Below are positions 43,604 to 52,772 of a DNA stretch of 64,000 bases, in pieces (position 1 is the first letter of the stretch; each line of letters begins with the position of its first letter). Origin of the DNA: Bacillus sp. OV322 (GTDB lineage Bacteria > Bacillota > Bacilli > Bacillales > DSM-1321); the NCBI RefSeq assembly GCF_900112495.1, contig NZ_FOMA01000005.1:124001-188000 (forward strand), in the 5' to 3' direction. Below the pieces are notes generated by a model. That model was not told the DNA's origin. It was given only the letters and a program-made list of their open reading frames with translations, and ran no database searches. The translations under genes were made by a program, and so were the position numbers.

Positions 43604-44120
43604 ACCAACCCTTTATTGGTCTTTACTAAAGTTTAAGGATTGGAATTTTTATATTGCTTCAACTTCAAAGGGGCTTGTGTTTATAGGTTCAAAGAACAAA
43701 CCATTCGAGGAATTGTTCGAATGGGCTAAGAAATGTTTTCCAGGAAGTCCTCTTGTTGAAGATGATGAAAAGCTGGAACCCTATATCCTTGAAATCACTC
43801 AGTATCTAGAAGGAAAGCGGAATACCTTTACTGTGCCATTTGAGTACGTAGGTACGCAATTTCAGCTAGCAGTCTGGAATGCACTTTGTGAAATTCCTTA
43901 TGGAAAGACTAAATCCTATTCCGACATTGCAAATGATATAAATAAACCAGCAGCTGTTCGTGCTGTAGGCGCGGCTATTGGGGCTAATCCGGTATTAATT
44001 ACTGTACCGTGCCATCGTGTAATAGGAAAGAATGGCTTATTAACTGGCTATCGGGGCGGATTAGAAATGAAGACACTGCTCCTGGATCTGGAAAAGCGAG
44101 CTTCATCTAGCAATGAGTAA
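43587..44120 (+). CDS. adaB: AdaB: O6-methylguanine-DNA methyltransferase
   Basis: A 177-residue suicide methyltransferase with active-site C142 in TVPCHRVIG and the DNA-binding helix AVRAVGAAIGANP. It removes methyl groups from O6-methylguanine. Translationally coupled to adaA. Confidence 0.93.
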   Translation: MVTKNKPTLYWSLLKFKDWNFYIASTSKGLVFIGSKNKPFEELFEWAKKCFPGSPLVEDDEKLEPYILEITQYLEGKRNTFTVPFEYVGTQFQLAVWNALCEIPYGKTKSYSDIANDINKPAAVRAVGAAIGANPVLITVPCHRVIGKNGLLTGYRGGLEMKTLLLDLEKRASSSNE

Positions 44121-44156
44121 TTATTTTTATGTGATACAGACATATGGGGGTGTATT

Positions 44157-45401
44157 ATGAAAAACAGAAAAAATTTTAATTTTCAAAAACTTTGGCTATG
44201 ACAGTCTATAAATTTGTTAGGTACCCAGTTTACAATAGTAGCTTTGCCTCTTTTTGCATTGGAAGTGCTGGAAACAAGTGAGGCAACTGCTGCCATGCTT
44301 CGTGGGATTATATTCATACCCTACCTACTTTTCGGATTAGTAGCCGGTGCTTTGGTCGACATCCTTCATAGAAAAAATGTTTTGCTAATTGGTAGTATAT
44401 GTCAAGGTGTTTTGTTTTTATCAGTGTTCATACTGTCTGTAACAAATATAATAACGTTCTCATTATTGGTGGTTCTAATGTTTTTAAATGGAATGCTTAC
44501 CACGCTATACAACGTGGCAATTCCTTCTTTCTTACCGGAAATATTAACAGACAAAGATAACTTAAAAAAAGGAAATGCACAACTAGCACTTTCGGAGTCT
44601 CTTTCTATAGTAATTGGTCCTATGCTAGCAGGAATCGTTATTACTATAGTTGGATTAACAGGCTCTTTCGCTGTTGACGCAGTAACGTATTTTGTTTGTT
44701 TTGTGTTTGTATTGTTTATTTCAAAGTTTAAACCGCATACAGAGGGCTCTTTAAAAAACGTAAATATAAAATCCGTATACAAAAACATATATGAAGGGTT
44801 GAAATATTTTAAAAATCACCCTGTATTGGAACCAATTGTAAGCTGTGGCGCTGTTTACGGTTTTTTTAAATACATACTAAATAGCATTTTAGTAATATTC
44901 CTTTATAAGGTATTGGGTTTATCTGAACTCGAAATAGGCTTTGTTGTAGGTTCAGCTGCGGCGGGATTTTTAATAGGAAATACGGTCCTCATGAAAAAAA
45001 GTCAACAAATTAATAATACAAAAATTCTTATTTATAGCGCTACTGCATCAGTTATCGGTCTGGCCCTTATACCAATAATGGGGTATTTGGGAACTGTTTA
45101 CGGTATAGTAGCTGCAAGTATCATACATGGTATGGGAGAAGGTGTATTTGGACCTTACGCTGCAACCATACGACAACTTGCTTCACCAAGTCACATGTTA
45201 GGCAGAGTGAATGCTGTACAGCGTACGCTTAATTGGGGAGCTTGGGCATTGGGGAGTTTTGCAAGTGCGTTTTTAGTTTCTATATTTGGGCTTCAAACTA
45301 CGTTATTTATAGGGGGCTTCGGAACAACATTGTGTTTAGTGGTGTTGTTGAGGCGAGGCGTAGCAAAAGGAACTGATATTGAATATACGAGTTCATTTTG
45401 A
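44157..45401 (+). pseudogene. MFS exporter with early in-frame TGA
   Basis: ATG 44157 after GGGGGTG opens MKNRKNFNFQKLWL, meets TGA at 44199-44201 (usually Gly in LWxGQSI), and continues in the same frame QSINLLGTQFTIVALPLFAL for 400 further codons without another lesion. About 12 membrane segments; of the MFS_3 drug/siderophore exporter type. Restart at TTG 44214 would cost the first helix start. It overlaps the ATP-grasp gene. Confidence 0.75.
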
Positions 45402-45412
45402 AGGAGATGATT

Positions 45413-46669
45413 ATGATGTATAAGGTATCAAAAGGAACTGAAAATACACCAAACATTTTATTTATAGGGGGATGGACAAAGCCTATACAAGACGCTTTAG
45501 ACAGGAGGTATACTGTTTCGTATATTGGGTCTTACTTTAAACACATATATTTTGATGGAACTATCTTAGAAGAGTGTTTCTTTAAAAAAGAAATCGACAC
45601 AACAAACATACCCGTGTGTGTGTACTACGCTGAAGAATTGTACAAAGAGAAACCGTTTGATGTAGTTGTTTCTTTTAACGAAGCAGCCTTGGATTCGGCT
45701 AGCATAATTGCAAAGATTTTTGATGTTAAAGGATTTTCTTACAACGCTAATTTGATAACCCGAAATAAAGACATGATGCGTGAAATTATAGCAGGCAAGG
45801 ACTTTTCGGTAGATTCGATAGTTTGCAACAACATAAAAGACATTGATGAATTTTTGAACAAAAAAGACAGTATTATATTAAAGCCACCAGTTGGCGCAGG
45901 TGGTAAAGGGGTATCTAAGCTAGACAAGGGAAATGACGTAGAGGTATTTATTAAGGATAACGGTATTCAACTACCTGTTTTAGTGGAAGAGTACGTTGAA
46001 GGTGACGTAGTTTATACGGTCGAAGCCGTTTCATATAACAAAAAACATTCTATACTAGCTATATCAGCTGAAGTATTTAAAGAAGGTACGTTTATAATAA
46101 ACTATACTATTATGCCGGCACCTATAGATGAATCTCAAAAAAACTTAATCATTCAAAAAGTCATGCTATTTTTCGATGACATACAAATGGAAGACGGCCT
46201 TACTCATACATAGGTAAAAATAGACAAACAAAATAAGCCAATAATTATAGAGTCTCAAGTTAGGATAGGTGGCGGTAACATTTGGAGAATGGTGGAACTA
46301 ACAACCGGCATATCTCAATTTGGATACTATTACGATACGTTAGTTAATGAGACTATAGATGAATTTAGATGTGTACCTTCAAAATGTCAAGCTATGTCTT
46401 TAAGCTTAATTCCAAAACCTGGCCGCTTAAAAGAAATCAAGTATGAAGGGTTAGCTAACATATCAGAAGTCGTATTAATTGATCTATTAGTAAAAGATGG
46501 CGATACCATACCAACTATTGTAGACAGTACTCAGCGCAAAGGATATATCTTATTTACGGCTAATGACAAGAAAGACATGTATGAAGTTGCAGATAAAATA
46601 TGTGACAATATAACGTTTGTTTATGAGGATTTGTCAGAGTGGAAACCTTCTATTAAAAAAATTATTTAG
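45413..46669 (+). pseudogene. ATP-grasp ligase with in-frame amber codon
   Basis: From ATG 45413 (AAGGAG upstream) the frame encodes an ATP-grasp enzyme: SIILKPPVGAGGKGVSKL (ATP loop), LVEEYVEGDVVYTVEAV. At DGLTHT the expected Glu is TAG (46211-46213); the frame goes on VKIDKQNKPIIIESQVRIGG, GNIWRMVELTTGI, to 46669. Full length would be 418 residues. Such ligases join amino acids or make dipeptides (BacD type) and pair with exporters as here. Metal ligand positions E and N/Q flank the stop, so the truncated form would be inactive. Confidence 0.72.
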
Positions 46670-46787
46670 AAAGAAATATGACACATGACTGGTCTTTATT
46701 CAAGGAAAAGGAAAATTTAAACCACGTATGTTTATTAATTGAAAATTGGAAGACTAGTCTCGTGAATAAGTCCATAACGTTTCAAAA

Positions 46788-46829
46788 AAGCAACCCTTTC
46801 AGAAAACTCATCGATGGGTAGGTTGCTTT
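46788..46829. terminator. Hairpin after ATP-grasp gene
   Basis: AAAGCAACC and GGTTGCTTT, spaced by about 24 bases. A weak terminator at most. Confidence 0.4.
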
Positions 46830-46925
46830 CAAGGAGTATTCTTTTGAAAAGAGATAAAGGGTAGTGTTTGAATAACACACTTTAATTAATAGGATGTTCC
46901 AATACTTATATATTGGAACACTGCA

Positions 46926-46980
46926 GACTATAGACAGATTCGATGAAATATGAGGGTGTCTACAGTCCTTTTTTATTTTA
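46926..46980 (+). repeat. IS1182-type end sequence / hairpin, copy B
   Basis: GACTATAGACA (46926-46936) and TGTCTACAGTC (46957-46967), then CTTTTTTATTTT. Same arms as copies at 41250 and 54708. It would also stop transcription. Confidence 0.5.
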
Positions 46981-47028
46981 TTGGGTGGTAAATGGAATAG
47001 TTGATTTCCATTAAAGACACCTGCTTTT

Positions 47029-47520
47029 TTAACTTCTCTGGACTCGTTTTCCCCAAGGTTTGAATACGGAAATAATGAATAGTATTGCTAAAAGAATAAC
47101 TTGTATTATAATCCATATCATCAGTTGGTAATGATTCATTATAAAACTATCATTTATTAATGGTTCTAAGAGATGAATACCATTTAGTGTCCAAGTATAA
47201 ATGAATATAAATCCTAGAATTAAACAAATTAACGTAATAATTTCCTTTGTAATGATCCAGTAGAATCTAAATAACCCCCATTTTGTTAAGATGGAAAGTA
47301 AAAGTCCTGTAATAACCGTGCCAACAAGCGATACTCTACCTGCTGTTTGTTCCAGCTGAAGCATACTGGTATAGTAGGCATTTATTACTTGAGCATCATT
47401 GGTCATTAAGACACTAATGCATAGAATTAAATAAGTAACAGTGACTCCTAACCAGATTGAAGAAAATAAAATATGAGCCGATAACCACCATTTTTTTTGA
47501 CTCAAAGAAAATTGTTTCAA
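47029..47520 (-). CDS. DUF2269-like membrane protein
   Basis: A 163-residue protein with four hydrophobic segments (WWLSAHILFSSIWLGVTVTY; VSLVGTVITGLLLSIL; ITLICLILGFIFIYTW; MIWIIIQVILLAILFIISVF). The HxxxxxxWxG pattern in the first helix fits the DUF2269 / CopD-like group. Function unknown. A plain AAGGAGAGAG precedes the ATG. Confidence 0.6.
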   Translation of the reverse strand: MKQFSLSQKKWWLSAHILFSSIWLGVTVTYLILCISVLMTNDAQVINAYYTSMLQLEQTAGRVSLVGTVITGLLLSILTKWGLFRFYWIITKEIITLICLILGFIFIYTWTLNGIHLLEPLINDSFIMNHYQLMIWIIIQVILLAILFIISVFKPWGKRVQRS

Positions 47521-47664
47521 AATTCTCTCTCCTTATTAACCTTGTATATAAATGATTATAACATTTACTTTTTGGAATTATATATGAGTTTCATAACTAT
47601 AAATTACTAAACAAAATTACAAAAAAATCAGAAGGAAAAATTATATCAAAAGGAGCTCACACTT

Positions 47665-48095
47665 AATGACTAATGCCAAATTGAATGTTTTGTTCAAGAA
47701 AATCTAAAAGGATGATAAAAAGGAAGTCCTGAGTTCCACGTGCAGGGGGACGAGCTGCCACATTTTAAACAGCTTGTAGGTATGGCGGGATCTATCGTTT
47801 TTATAGACGTAGAAACAAGTAAGGCTGGCAAATTGAATGCCGAATTTAAATCCCGAATTTACTTACGAAGGAAATAAAAAAAGACCAGGAATTCCCCCGT
47901 TTAAGTCGTATCTTTTTCCACGGAAGGAATTAGGGTGGGTCAAATTACATTTAAATTGCCTGAAATAGACCGAGAAAAGACAAGAGCCTCTGTGCTGTTT
48001 TTGACACCGCTAAATTTCTGAAAGTTGACGTTCCTTTAAGTGTAGTGGTTTTTCCTGAACCATTAGTACCGATTATTGTATGAATATTAGTTGGA
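47665..48095. pseudogene. Relics of a phage-type gene and a P-loop ATPase
   Basis: The + strand at about 47750-47880 reads DELPHFKQLVGMAGSIVFID then VETSKAGKLNAEFKSRIY and stops. On the minus strand, 48095 to about 47990 reads NIHTIIGTNGSGKTTTLKG, a Walker A motif as in SMC/AAA ATPases, and ends in stops. Both are start-less scraps joined to each other and to the recombinase relic on the right. Confidence 0.4.
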
Positions 48096-48419
48096 GGAAA
48101 AGATTCCCTCTAAGATGGGCGTAGACCCTGGTTGTTTCACTTTTTTCGTGTCCGAGTAAAGTCTGAATAACTTCAAGAGGTGCCCCATTATTTAATAAAT
48201 GAGTCGGAATTGGTGTAGGTGGATATTTTTATTGAAGGCTGCTCTTTTCGAAATTTGCTTTATAATGTAACGTATCTGGGCTGTGCTCAACCTATGAGGA
48301 CAGCGTTCCGTAACAAATTGGGCTGAATCTTGATCCTGCCGGTCAGCCAGGTAACGCTTTAACCAAAGGGGCAGGCTGGTGAAATAATTTTTAGAATACA
48401 AGGATTGGAGATAAACCAA
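48096..48419 (-). pseudogene. Tyrosine recombinase relic, copy 1
   Basis: Reads WLKRYLADRQDQDSAQFVTE, RCPHRLSTAQIRYIIKQISK, RAAFNKNIHLHQFR, then a deletion of about 13 bases (loss of HSYATH), then [20 protein letters not shown]. The catalytic domain is cut and the N-terminus absent. Nearly the same protein is found at 63498 and, in part, at 51479. Its 5' edge abuts the DUF4272 gene. Confidence 0.75.
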
Positions 48420-49060
48420 TGTTCAAATTCTTTAGAAATGGTACTAAAAGAAGAAAGAGATCTCAGAAATATCTTCGAAGAGCGGGAATACCAATCAATT
48501 CAAACTTGCCTGTGCTGAAAGATGAAATTCAAATTAGAACTGTGGAAGAAATAGCAAATAGGGCAATGTGTATTTGTATAGTTTCCGCAAAAGGAGAGGG
48601 AACGGAGTCGGAAGTAGTGAAAAAAATCACTCAGAGATATGATTTAATCAATCATTTTACAAAAAATGAAAAGGAGTTTCTGCATAATGATGATGTAAGT
48701 GAGGAGGAGAGAATTCACTTTAGTTGGAAGTATGAAGGTTATTGGGTGTTGCTGTGGATGCTGGGTTATGTGGACGAGTTGTCCTATCCGAATGCAATAT
48801 GTGATGTCCCATTTGCTGTAACTCAATTATCAGAACGAACGAGAGAGACCTTAATCGCTGAAGCGATAATTAGGTCAAAAGAAGAATTAGCTGAACAAGC
48901 TGATTTAATTTACAATATGCACTGGGCAGTCCGCCAGGCACAAATAGATGGTAAGACCATACCTGGCGACCTTAACATTGGAGTAGTACAGGAGAGACAT
49001 TATGCACTTAATTGGCTTATGGGTACAGAGAACTGGGATGAGGTTGAAACACATACTTAG
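48419..49060 (+). CDS. DUF4272 protein
   Basis: A 213-residue protein matching DUF4272: RSQKYLRRAGIPINSNLPVL at the start, RIHFSWKYEGYWVLLWMLGY in the middle and ERHYALNWLMGTENWDEVET at the end. Function unknown; it is often a lone gene in accessory regions. GGAG precedes the ATG. It is the first intact + strand gene to the right of recombinase copy 1. Confidence 0.75.
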   Translation: MFKFFRNGTKRRKRSQKYLRRAGIPINSNLPVLKDEIQIRTVEEIANRAMCICIVSAKGEGTESEVVKKITQRYDLINHFTKNEKEFLHNDDVSEEERIHFSWKYEGYWVLLWMLGYVDELSYPNAICDVPFAVTQLSERTRETLIAEAIIRSKEELAEQADLIYNMHWAVRQAQIDGKTIPGDLNIGVVQERHYALNWLMGTENWDEVETHT

Positions 49061-49195
49061 TATATTGTATAGTCAATAAACTATAAAATAATTCATTTGT
49101 ATGTGTTAGTTGAAGAGCCTGAGCTATGTTCGGGTAGCTCTTTGTTTTTTAGTCAGTAGAACAAGAAAAACACTCTACAGGATAATCTCTTCATA

Positions 49196-49228
49196 AATAA
49201 ACAGCTCCACCAAAGGGAGCTGTTTATT
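49196..49228. terminator. Bidirectional terminator
   Basis: AATAAACAGCTCC (49196-49208) and GGAGCTGTTTATT (49216-49228), perfect 13-bp stem. Confidence 0.8.
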
Positions 49229-49280
49229 CTTATTATTTCTAATTTCATCGATTAGAATATCCATCTTCTTCTCAAGATTT

Positions 49281-49409
49281 TCAGTTTGTTTTTTTTCTTA
49301 TTTTAAAACGTAAAAAACGGAAGATTGCAATAATTATTAAAAAGAAAAATGCGAGCATAAGCAGTTGGAAGATTATATCTCCAATGTTGTAACAAGTTAC
49401 CCCTTCCAT
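49281..49409 (-). CDS. DUF4083-like small membrane protein, frame ends at an A-run
   Basis: A 42-residue frame: MEGVTCYNIGDIIFQLLMLA, a long membrane helix, then FRFLRFKIRKKTN. At the eight-A run the frame shifts: the other frame continues KKQTENLEKKMDILIDEIRN, as DUF4083 proteins do. Either a one-base indel pseudogene, phase variation, or a sequencing slip. GAGGTGA precedes the ATG. Confidence 0.55.
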   Translation of the reverse strand: MEGVTCYNIGDIIFQLLMLAFFFLIIIAIFRFLRFKIRKKTN

Positions 49410-49620
49410 CGTGTCACCTCGTATACTGTATTTTACCTGACGATTTTACACCAATTCCAAAAAATACACACTCTCACCCGATGAATGGAAAAATTAGCAA
49501 ATCCTATTAATGGTTGCCATCGAATGCTCTTTCTTATAGTGTTAACGTGAATGGATGCGATGCTTAAACAGGCATCGCCTTTTCTAGTTAAATTTAAGAC
49601 AGACTCTGAAGAAATGTACA

Positions 49621-49652
49621 TAAACTATAGGGTGCTTTAGGTAAATAAGGAG
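49621..49652 (+). repeat. Cassette-boundary element, motif 1 only
   Basis: AAACTATAGGGTGCTTTAGG then TAAATAAGGAG, directly in front of the DUF6980-like gene, whose ribosome binding site it supplies. Confidence 0.5.
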
Positions 49653-49662
49653 AAATGAAATT

Positions 49663-49857
49663 ATGAAAAAACATTGTTGTGAGGATATAGCTTATCATGC
49701 AAGTTTCAAGTGTGATATACATGAAAAACCTTTTGGATGTCCTGAAAAAATAATCATATTCGATGAAAAGGATAAGGACTATGGTTTAATAATCCATGAT
49801 GGTGGAACGTCAAGTATCGGAATAGATTTTTGTCCGTGGTGTGGTGCGAAACTATAA
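49663..49857 (+). CDS. DUF6980-like zinc-ribbon protein
   Basis: A 64-residue cysteine-rich protein: KKHCCEDIAYHASFKCDIHE, CPEKIIIF, IIHDGGTSSIGIDFCPWCGA. The CC pair, Cys-Pro and C-x2-C patterns suggest one zinc ribbon. Function unknown. It is a typical single-gene cassette between two boundary motifs. Confidence 0.7.
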   Translation: MKKHCCEDIAYHASFKCDIHEKPFGCPEKIIIFDEKDKDYGLIIHDGGTSSIGIDFCPWCGAKL

Positions 49858-49877
49858 TATTGGATACTTTCTTCTTT

Positions 49878-49952
49878 CACTAAAGGGTGCTTTATTTCAA
49901 TAAGGAGTAAGGCTTTTTCTTGTTCAACTAAAGGGCAGGTTTGTGGAATAAG
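49878..49952 (+). repeat. Cassette-boundary element
   Basis: CACTAAAGGGTGCTTTATTT, CAATAAGG, then CTTTTTCTTGTTC and motif 2 AACTAAAGGGCAGGTTTGTG, GAATAAGC. The central hairpin is reduced. Confidence 0.6.
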
Positions 49953-50025
49953 CAAAATAATTGAACTAAAGAAGGTTTTTAGATGTTAATATTTAGTAAG
50001 TGGTTGATTGAGGAGGAGATTTAAA

Positions 50026-50403
50026 TTGGCAAAAATCAATAAGACAATCATACTGTTTTTTATAATTGGAATATTTTTAATTGGGTGTTCTAATTTATCA
50101 GGGGCAGAACCAACACCCGACCATCCTTTGTTTTCAGCAGATAAAAATAAGTATGCTTTATTAATTGTTGATGTTTCGGAAAAAGATGCTGATTATTATC
50201 GTGAATTACTAGATAAAAATAAGATATATAATGTTAAAAAAATAAATGGAAGAACCGCATTAGAAGGTACAAATGAAGAATATAAATTTCTTGAATTAGA
50301 AAAAGCACCGGCTTTTGTTATATTCGATACGAATGAGGTGATATTTACAACCTACAGTGAAGAAGAATTAATTGAATTTTTAAAAGAGAACAACCCAAAT
50401 TAA
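50026..50403 (+). CDS. Small lipoprotein
   Basis: A 125-residue secreted lipoprotein: signal TIILFFIIGIFLIGCSNLSG with lipobox LIGC (Cys near 21). The mature part (KYALLIVDVSEKDADYYREL and APAFVIFDTNEVIFTTYSEE) has a thioredoxin-like strand order but no CxxC. TTG 50026 is chosen since GGAGGAG lies 8 bases upstream. Cassette-type gene; function unknown. Confidence 0.65.
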   Translation: MAKINKTIILFFIIGIFLIGCSNLSGAEPTPDHPLFSADKNKYALLIVDVSEKDADYYRELLDKNKIYNVKKINGRTALEGTNEEYKFLELEKAPAFVIFDTNEVIFTTYSEEELIEFLKENNPN

Positions 50404-50414
50404 AAAAATGGTCT

Positions 50415-50446
50415 TCCTCAACTAACGAAGTTTAGTTAAAGAAAGA
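50415..50446 (+). repeat. Cassette-boundary element, motif 2 only
   Basis: CCTCAACTAACGAAGTTTAG then TTAAAGAAAG, immediately after the lipoprotein gene. Confidence 0.45.
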
Positions 50447-50503
50447 AAAGAGCCAAAATGTGTAGAAATTCCATAAAGTATATTCCTTTAAAGGAGGTTT
50501 TCT

Positions 50504-50680
50504 GTGAATTTAGTATGGTATTGTCTAGGTGTAATTGCTACGTTTATTATTATGGGGTTATCTAGAGGTAATTTTGAGTGGTTAGAGTGGGACAATTTAA
50601 TTCCTGTGGTTGGAGGTTTCATTGGCATTGCTGTTGTTTCATATAGATCGAGAAGGACAAATAAAACAAGATCTTTGTAA
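50504..50680 (+). CDS. Small membrane protein (58 aa)
   Basis: GTG start with AAAGGAGG eight bases upstream. Two hydrophobic segments (LVWYCLGVIATFIIMGL; LIPVVGGFIGIAVVSY) joined by RGNFEWLEWDN, and a basic tail RSRRTNKTRSL. Probably a two-helix membrane protein of unknown role. Followed by the hairpin CGTTGC-TGCG-GCAACG with a T-run (50686-50707), part of a boundary element. Confidence 0.55.
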   Translation: MNLVWYCLGVIATFIIMGLSRGNFEWLEWDNLIPVVGGFIGIAVVSYRSRRTNKTRSL

Positions 50681-50740
50681 TGATGCGTTGCTGCGGCAAC
50701 GTTTTTCTTATTGAGCTATCGATACAAAGGGGGAACGGAT

Positions 50741-51331
50741 ATGAGTCAATTTAAGGTTGGAATATTTCTATTCGATGAGGTGGAGGTCTTGGATTTTGCT
50801 GGTCCATTTGAGGTTTTATCTACTGCAACTTTAAAAGATGGTGTTAAGCCATTTGTGGTTGAAACAGTATCAGAAAATGGAGAAATGATTAAAGCAAGGA
50901 ATGGATTAAAAGTACAGCCGGATTATAGCCTTAATACAATGCCGCAATCTGATATTTTAGTTATACCTGGCGGACCAGGGGCTGGGGAACGTGAAATACA
51001 TAATGAAATGGTGAAAACTTGGATAATAAATCAAATGTCAAAAGTACAGCTTATGACTTCTGTATGTACAGGAGCTTTACTTTTAGCAAAGGCGGGCTTG
51101 TTAGATGGCAAATCAGCCACTACCCATTGGGCAAGCTATGAACGATTAGAAAAAGAGTTTCCGGAAGTCAATGTCTAACGGGGAGTTAAGTTTATAGATG
51201 AAGGAAAAATTATTACATCTGGTGGAATTTCAGCTGGAATCAATATGTCATTTCATATTGTTAAAAGATTATTTGGTTCCCAAATAGCCCAGGAAACTGC
51301 CAAAAGAATGGAGTACGATATTGTACTTTAA
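50741..51331 (+). pseudogene. DJ-1/PfpI-family protein with in-frame TAA
   Basis: From ATG 50741 (GGGGGAAC upstream) the frame encodes a DJ-1/PfpI protein with FDEVEVLDFAGPFEVLS and the nucleophile cysteine in MTSVCTGALLLAKAGLL. TAA stops it at 51176-51178, but the same frame goes on RGVKFIDEGKIITSGGISAG, INMSFHIVKRLFG... to 51331, the family C-terminus. One nonsense codon in about 196. Without the tail the fold would be incomplete. Confidence 0.75.
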
Positions 51332-51414
51332 ACAACTGGTAAGTAAAAAACCGCTACGGCAACTCTCTTTTGGTCGGTCATTTGTGAAGAGATGTATTTA
51401 AACTATAAGGCTAG

Positions 51415-51464
51415 TAACTAAAGGGTGCTTTAGTTTAATAAGGGAGGCTGCTGTAGCAGCCTCC
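51415..51464 (+). repeat. Cassette-boundary element next to recombinase copy 2
   Basis: AACTAAAGGGTGCTTTAGTT (51417-51436; arms AACTAAA/TTTAGTT), TAATAAGG, then hairpin GGAGGCTGC-TGTA-GCAGCCTCC (51443-51464). This is the cleanest motif 1 and stem in the window. It adjoins the recombinase 3' end. Confidence 0.7.
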
Positions 51465-51478
51465 GCTAGAAGTATTTA

Positions 51479-51665
51479 TTGTGAAAATCTCCTTATTTTC
51501 CCGCTAAGATGAGCGTAGACTCTGGTTGTTTCACTTTTTTCGTGTCCGAGTAAAGTCTGAATAACTTCAAGAGGGGCCCCATTATTTAATAAATGGGTCG
51601 CGTAACTGTGTCGGAATTGGTGAGGGTGTGCAGCCTTTGGTAGGTTCGTTTTAGGACACTTTCGT
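51479..51665 (-). pseudogene. Tyrosine recombinase relic, copy 2 (C-terminus)
   Basis: Reads [51 protein letters not shown] and stops. HxxR and LGH...Y catalytic boxes are intact here, unlike the other two copies, but everything upstream is missing and replaced by the NmrA gene. Confidence 0.75.
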
Positions 51666-51667
51666 TC

Positions 51668-52543
51668 TCACGCTATAAAAGTAGGCTTCAACACTTCCTC
51701 ACACCACTGCATGAAACTGGTCGGCGTTCGCTGCGCAACAAGGGCCTCATTATCATAAATGCCTTGATTTTGAGCGGCGGCCATGTCGACTACGCCTTGT
51801 GCCCATGCTTCGCTCGTTCGATATTGCATCATTGTCTCCTTATAATCCGTACCAGACACTTGCAAATAGCGGACGGGTTGCCCCAACACTCTTGAAATAG
51901 TCGCTGCCATATCATTGGGCGACAGGTCGTCCGGTCCGATGACAGAGACGCTTTCTTGACCGGTCCACGCATCATCCAACAACAGTTTGGCGGCTACATC
52001 GGCGATATCGCGCGTGGCACAAGTCGCCAGCTTGCGGTCGGCGGAATTAGCCATGATGAACATGCCTTGATTCTTAAGCGAATATACTTGGTGGAGCAAA
52101 TTCTCCATGAAGAACGGCATGCGCAGTGACCGATAGTTTACGTCAGTCGACTTGATAAGATCGTCCATAGCGAACGCGGATGACAACAGGCCTGCGTTTT
52201 TGCCAAAATCGTAACCTAAGCTTGAGACGCCAATCACGCGTTTGACGCCTTGCTCCTTGAATGCCTCGCAAGCCGGTCGAGTGAAGTTCTCGTAGTGGCT
52301 CATGATATTTTCGGCACGTGGATTCGGGGGCACCAGCCAAAATACGCTCTCGGCGCCTTTAAACGCTCTGGTTAGTATATCCATGTCGGCATGCGATCCT
52401 TGAACGACCTCAACCCGCTCTAGCAAACGTGGGGAGAGACGAGACTGGTCACGTACGATTATACGGATGGTTTCCTTACTGTCATAGAGGTTGTCCAAAA
52501 CTTGTTGGCCGATTTGGCTTGTGGGCGCGGTGATAACGATCAT
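51668..52543 (-). CDS. NmrA-like NAD(P)-binding protein
   Basis: A 291-residue atypical SDR with ITAPTSQIGQQVLDNL as dinucleotide loop and no YxxxK, in line with NmrA/QOR2-like regulators or quinone reductases. Codon use is visibly GC-richer (many CGC, GCG, CCG) than the neighbours, as in the divergent TetR gene. The two form a likely TetR-controlled pair. AAAGGATG precedes the ATG. The gene's end lies two bases from the recombinase relic. Confidence 0.82.
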   Translation of the reverse strand: MIVITAPTSQIGQQVLDNLYDSKETIRIIVRDQSRLSPRLLERVEVVQGSHADMDILTRAFKGAESVFWLVPPNPRAENIMSHYENFTRPACEAFKEQGVKRVIGVSSLGYDFGKNAGLLSSAFAMDDLIKSTDVNYRSLRMPFFMENLLHQVYSLKNQGMFIMANSADRKLATCATRDIADVAAKLLLDDAWTGQESVSVIGPDDLSPNDMAATISRVLGQPVRYLQVSGTDYKETMMQYRTSEAWAQGVVDMAAAQNQGIYDNEALVAQRTPTSFMQWCEEVLKPTFIA

Positions 52544-52614
52544 TTAAATAAACATCCTTTCTCTGGTGTTGCCAGCCGATTAATCGAAGTGGCAAGCATT
52601 TGAATTAAAATGGC

Positions 52615-52652
52615 TACAGTGTTGACAAGATTTGGTGGTATACTACACTGTA
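52615..52652. promoter_or_regulatory. Possible TetR operator/promoter region
   Basis: TACAGTG (52615-52621) and CACTGTA (52646-52652) form inverted arms in the divergent intergenic space, with TTGACA at 52622-52627 between them. A wide-spaced operator is possible. Confidence 0.35.
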
Positions 52653-52772
52653 AAATGTATCTTAAATGAAAGTAGCGAATCGTACAATCATCAAACGAGG
52701 TGTATCGTTGGTTAACCGACAGATGCGCATTGATGTCGGTTTGTCTATGCAAAAAGAGGAGTGAAACGAAGC

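Noticed and set aside
44157-46669. Stop codon reassignment or programmed readthrough as explanation for the TGA and TAG
   Set aside because: Different stop codons, no pyrrolysine or selenocysteine genes in view, and many intact neighbours use all three stops normally.
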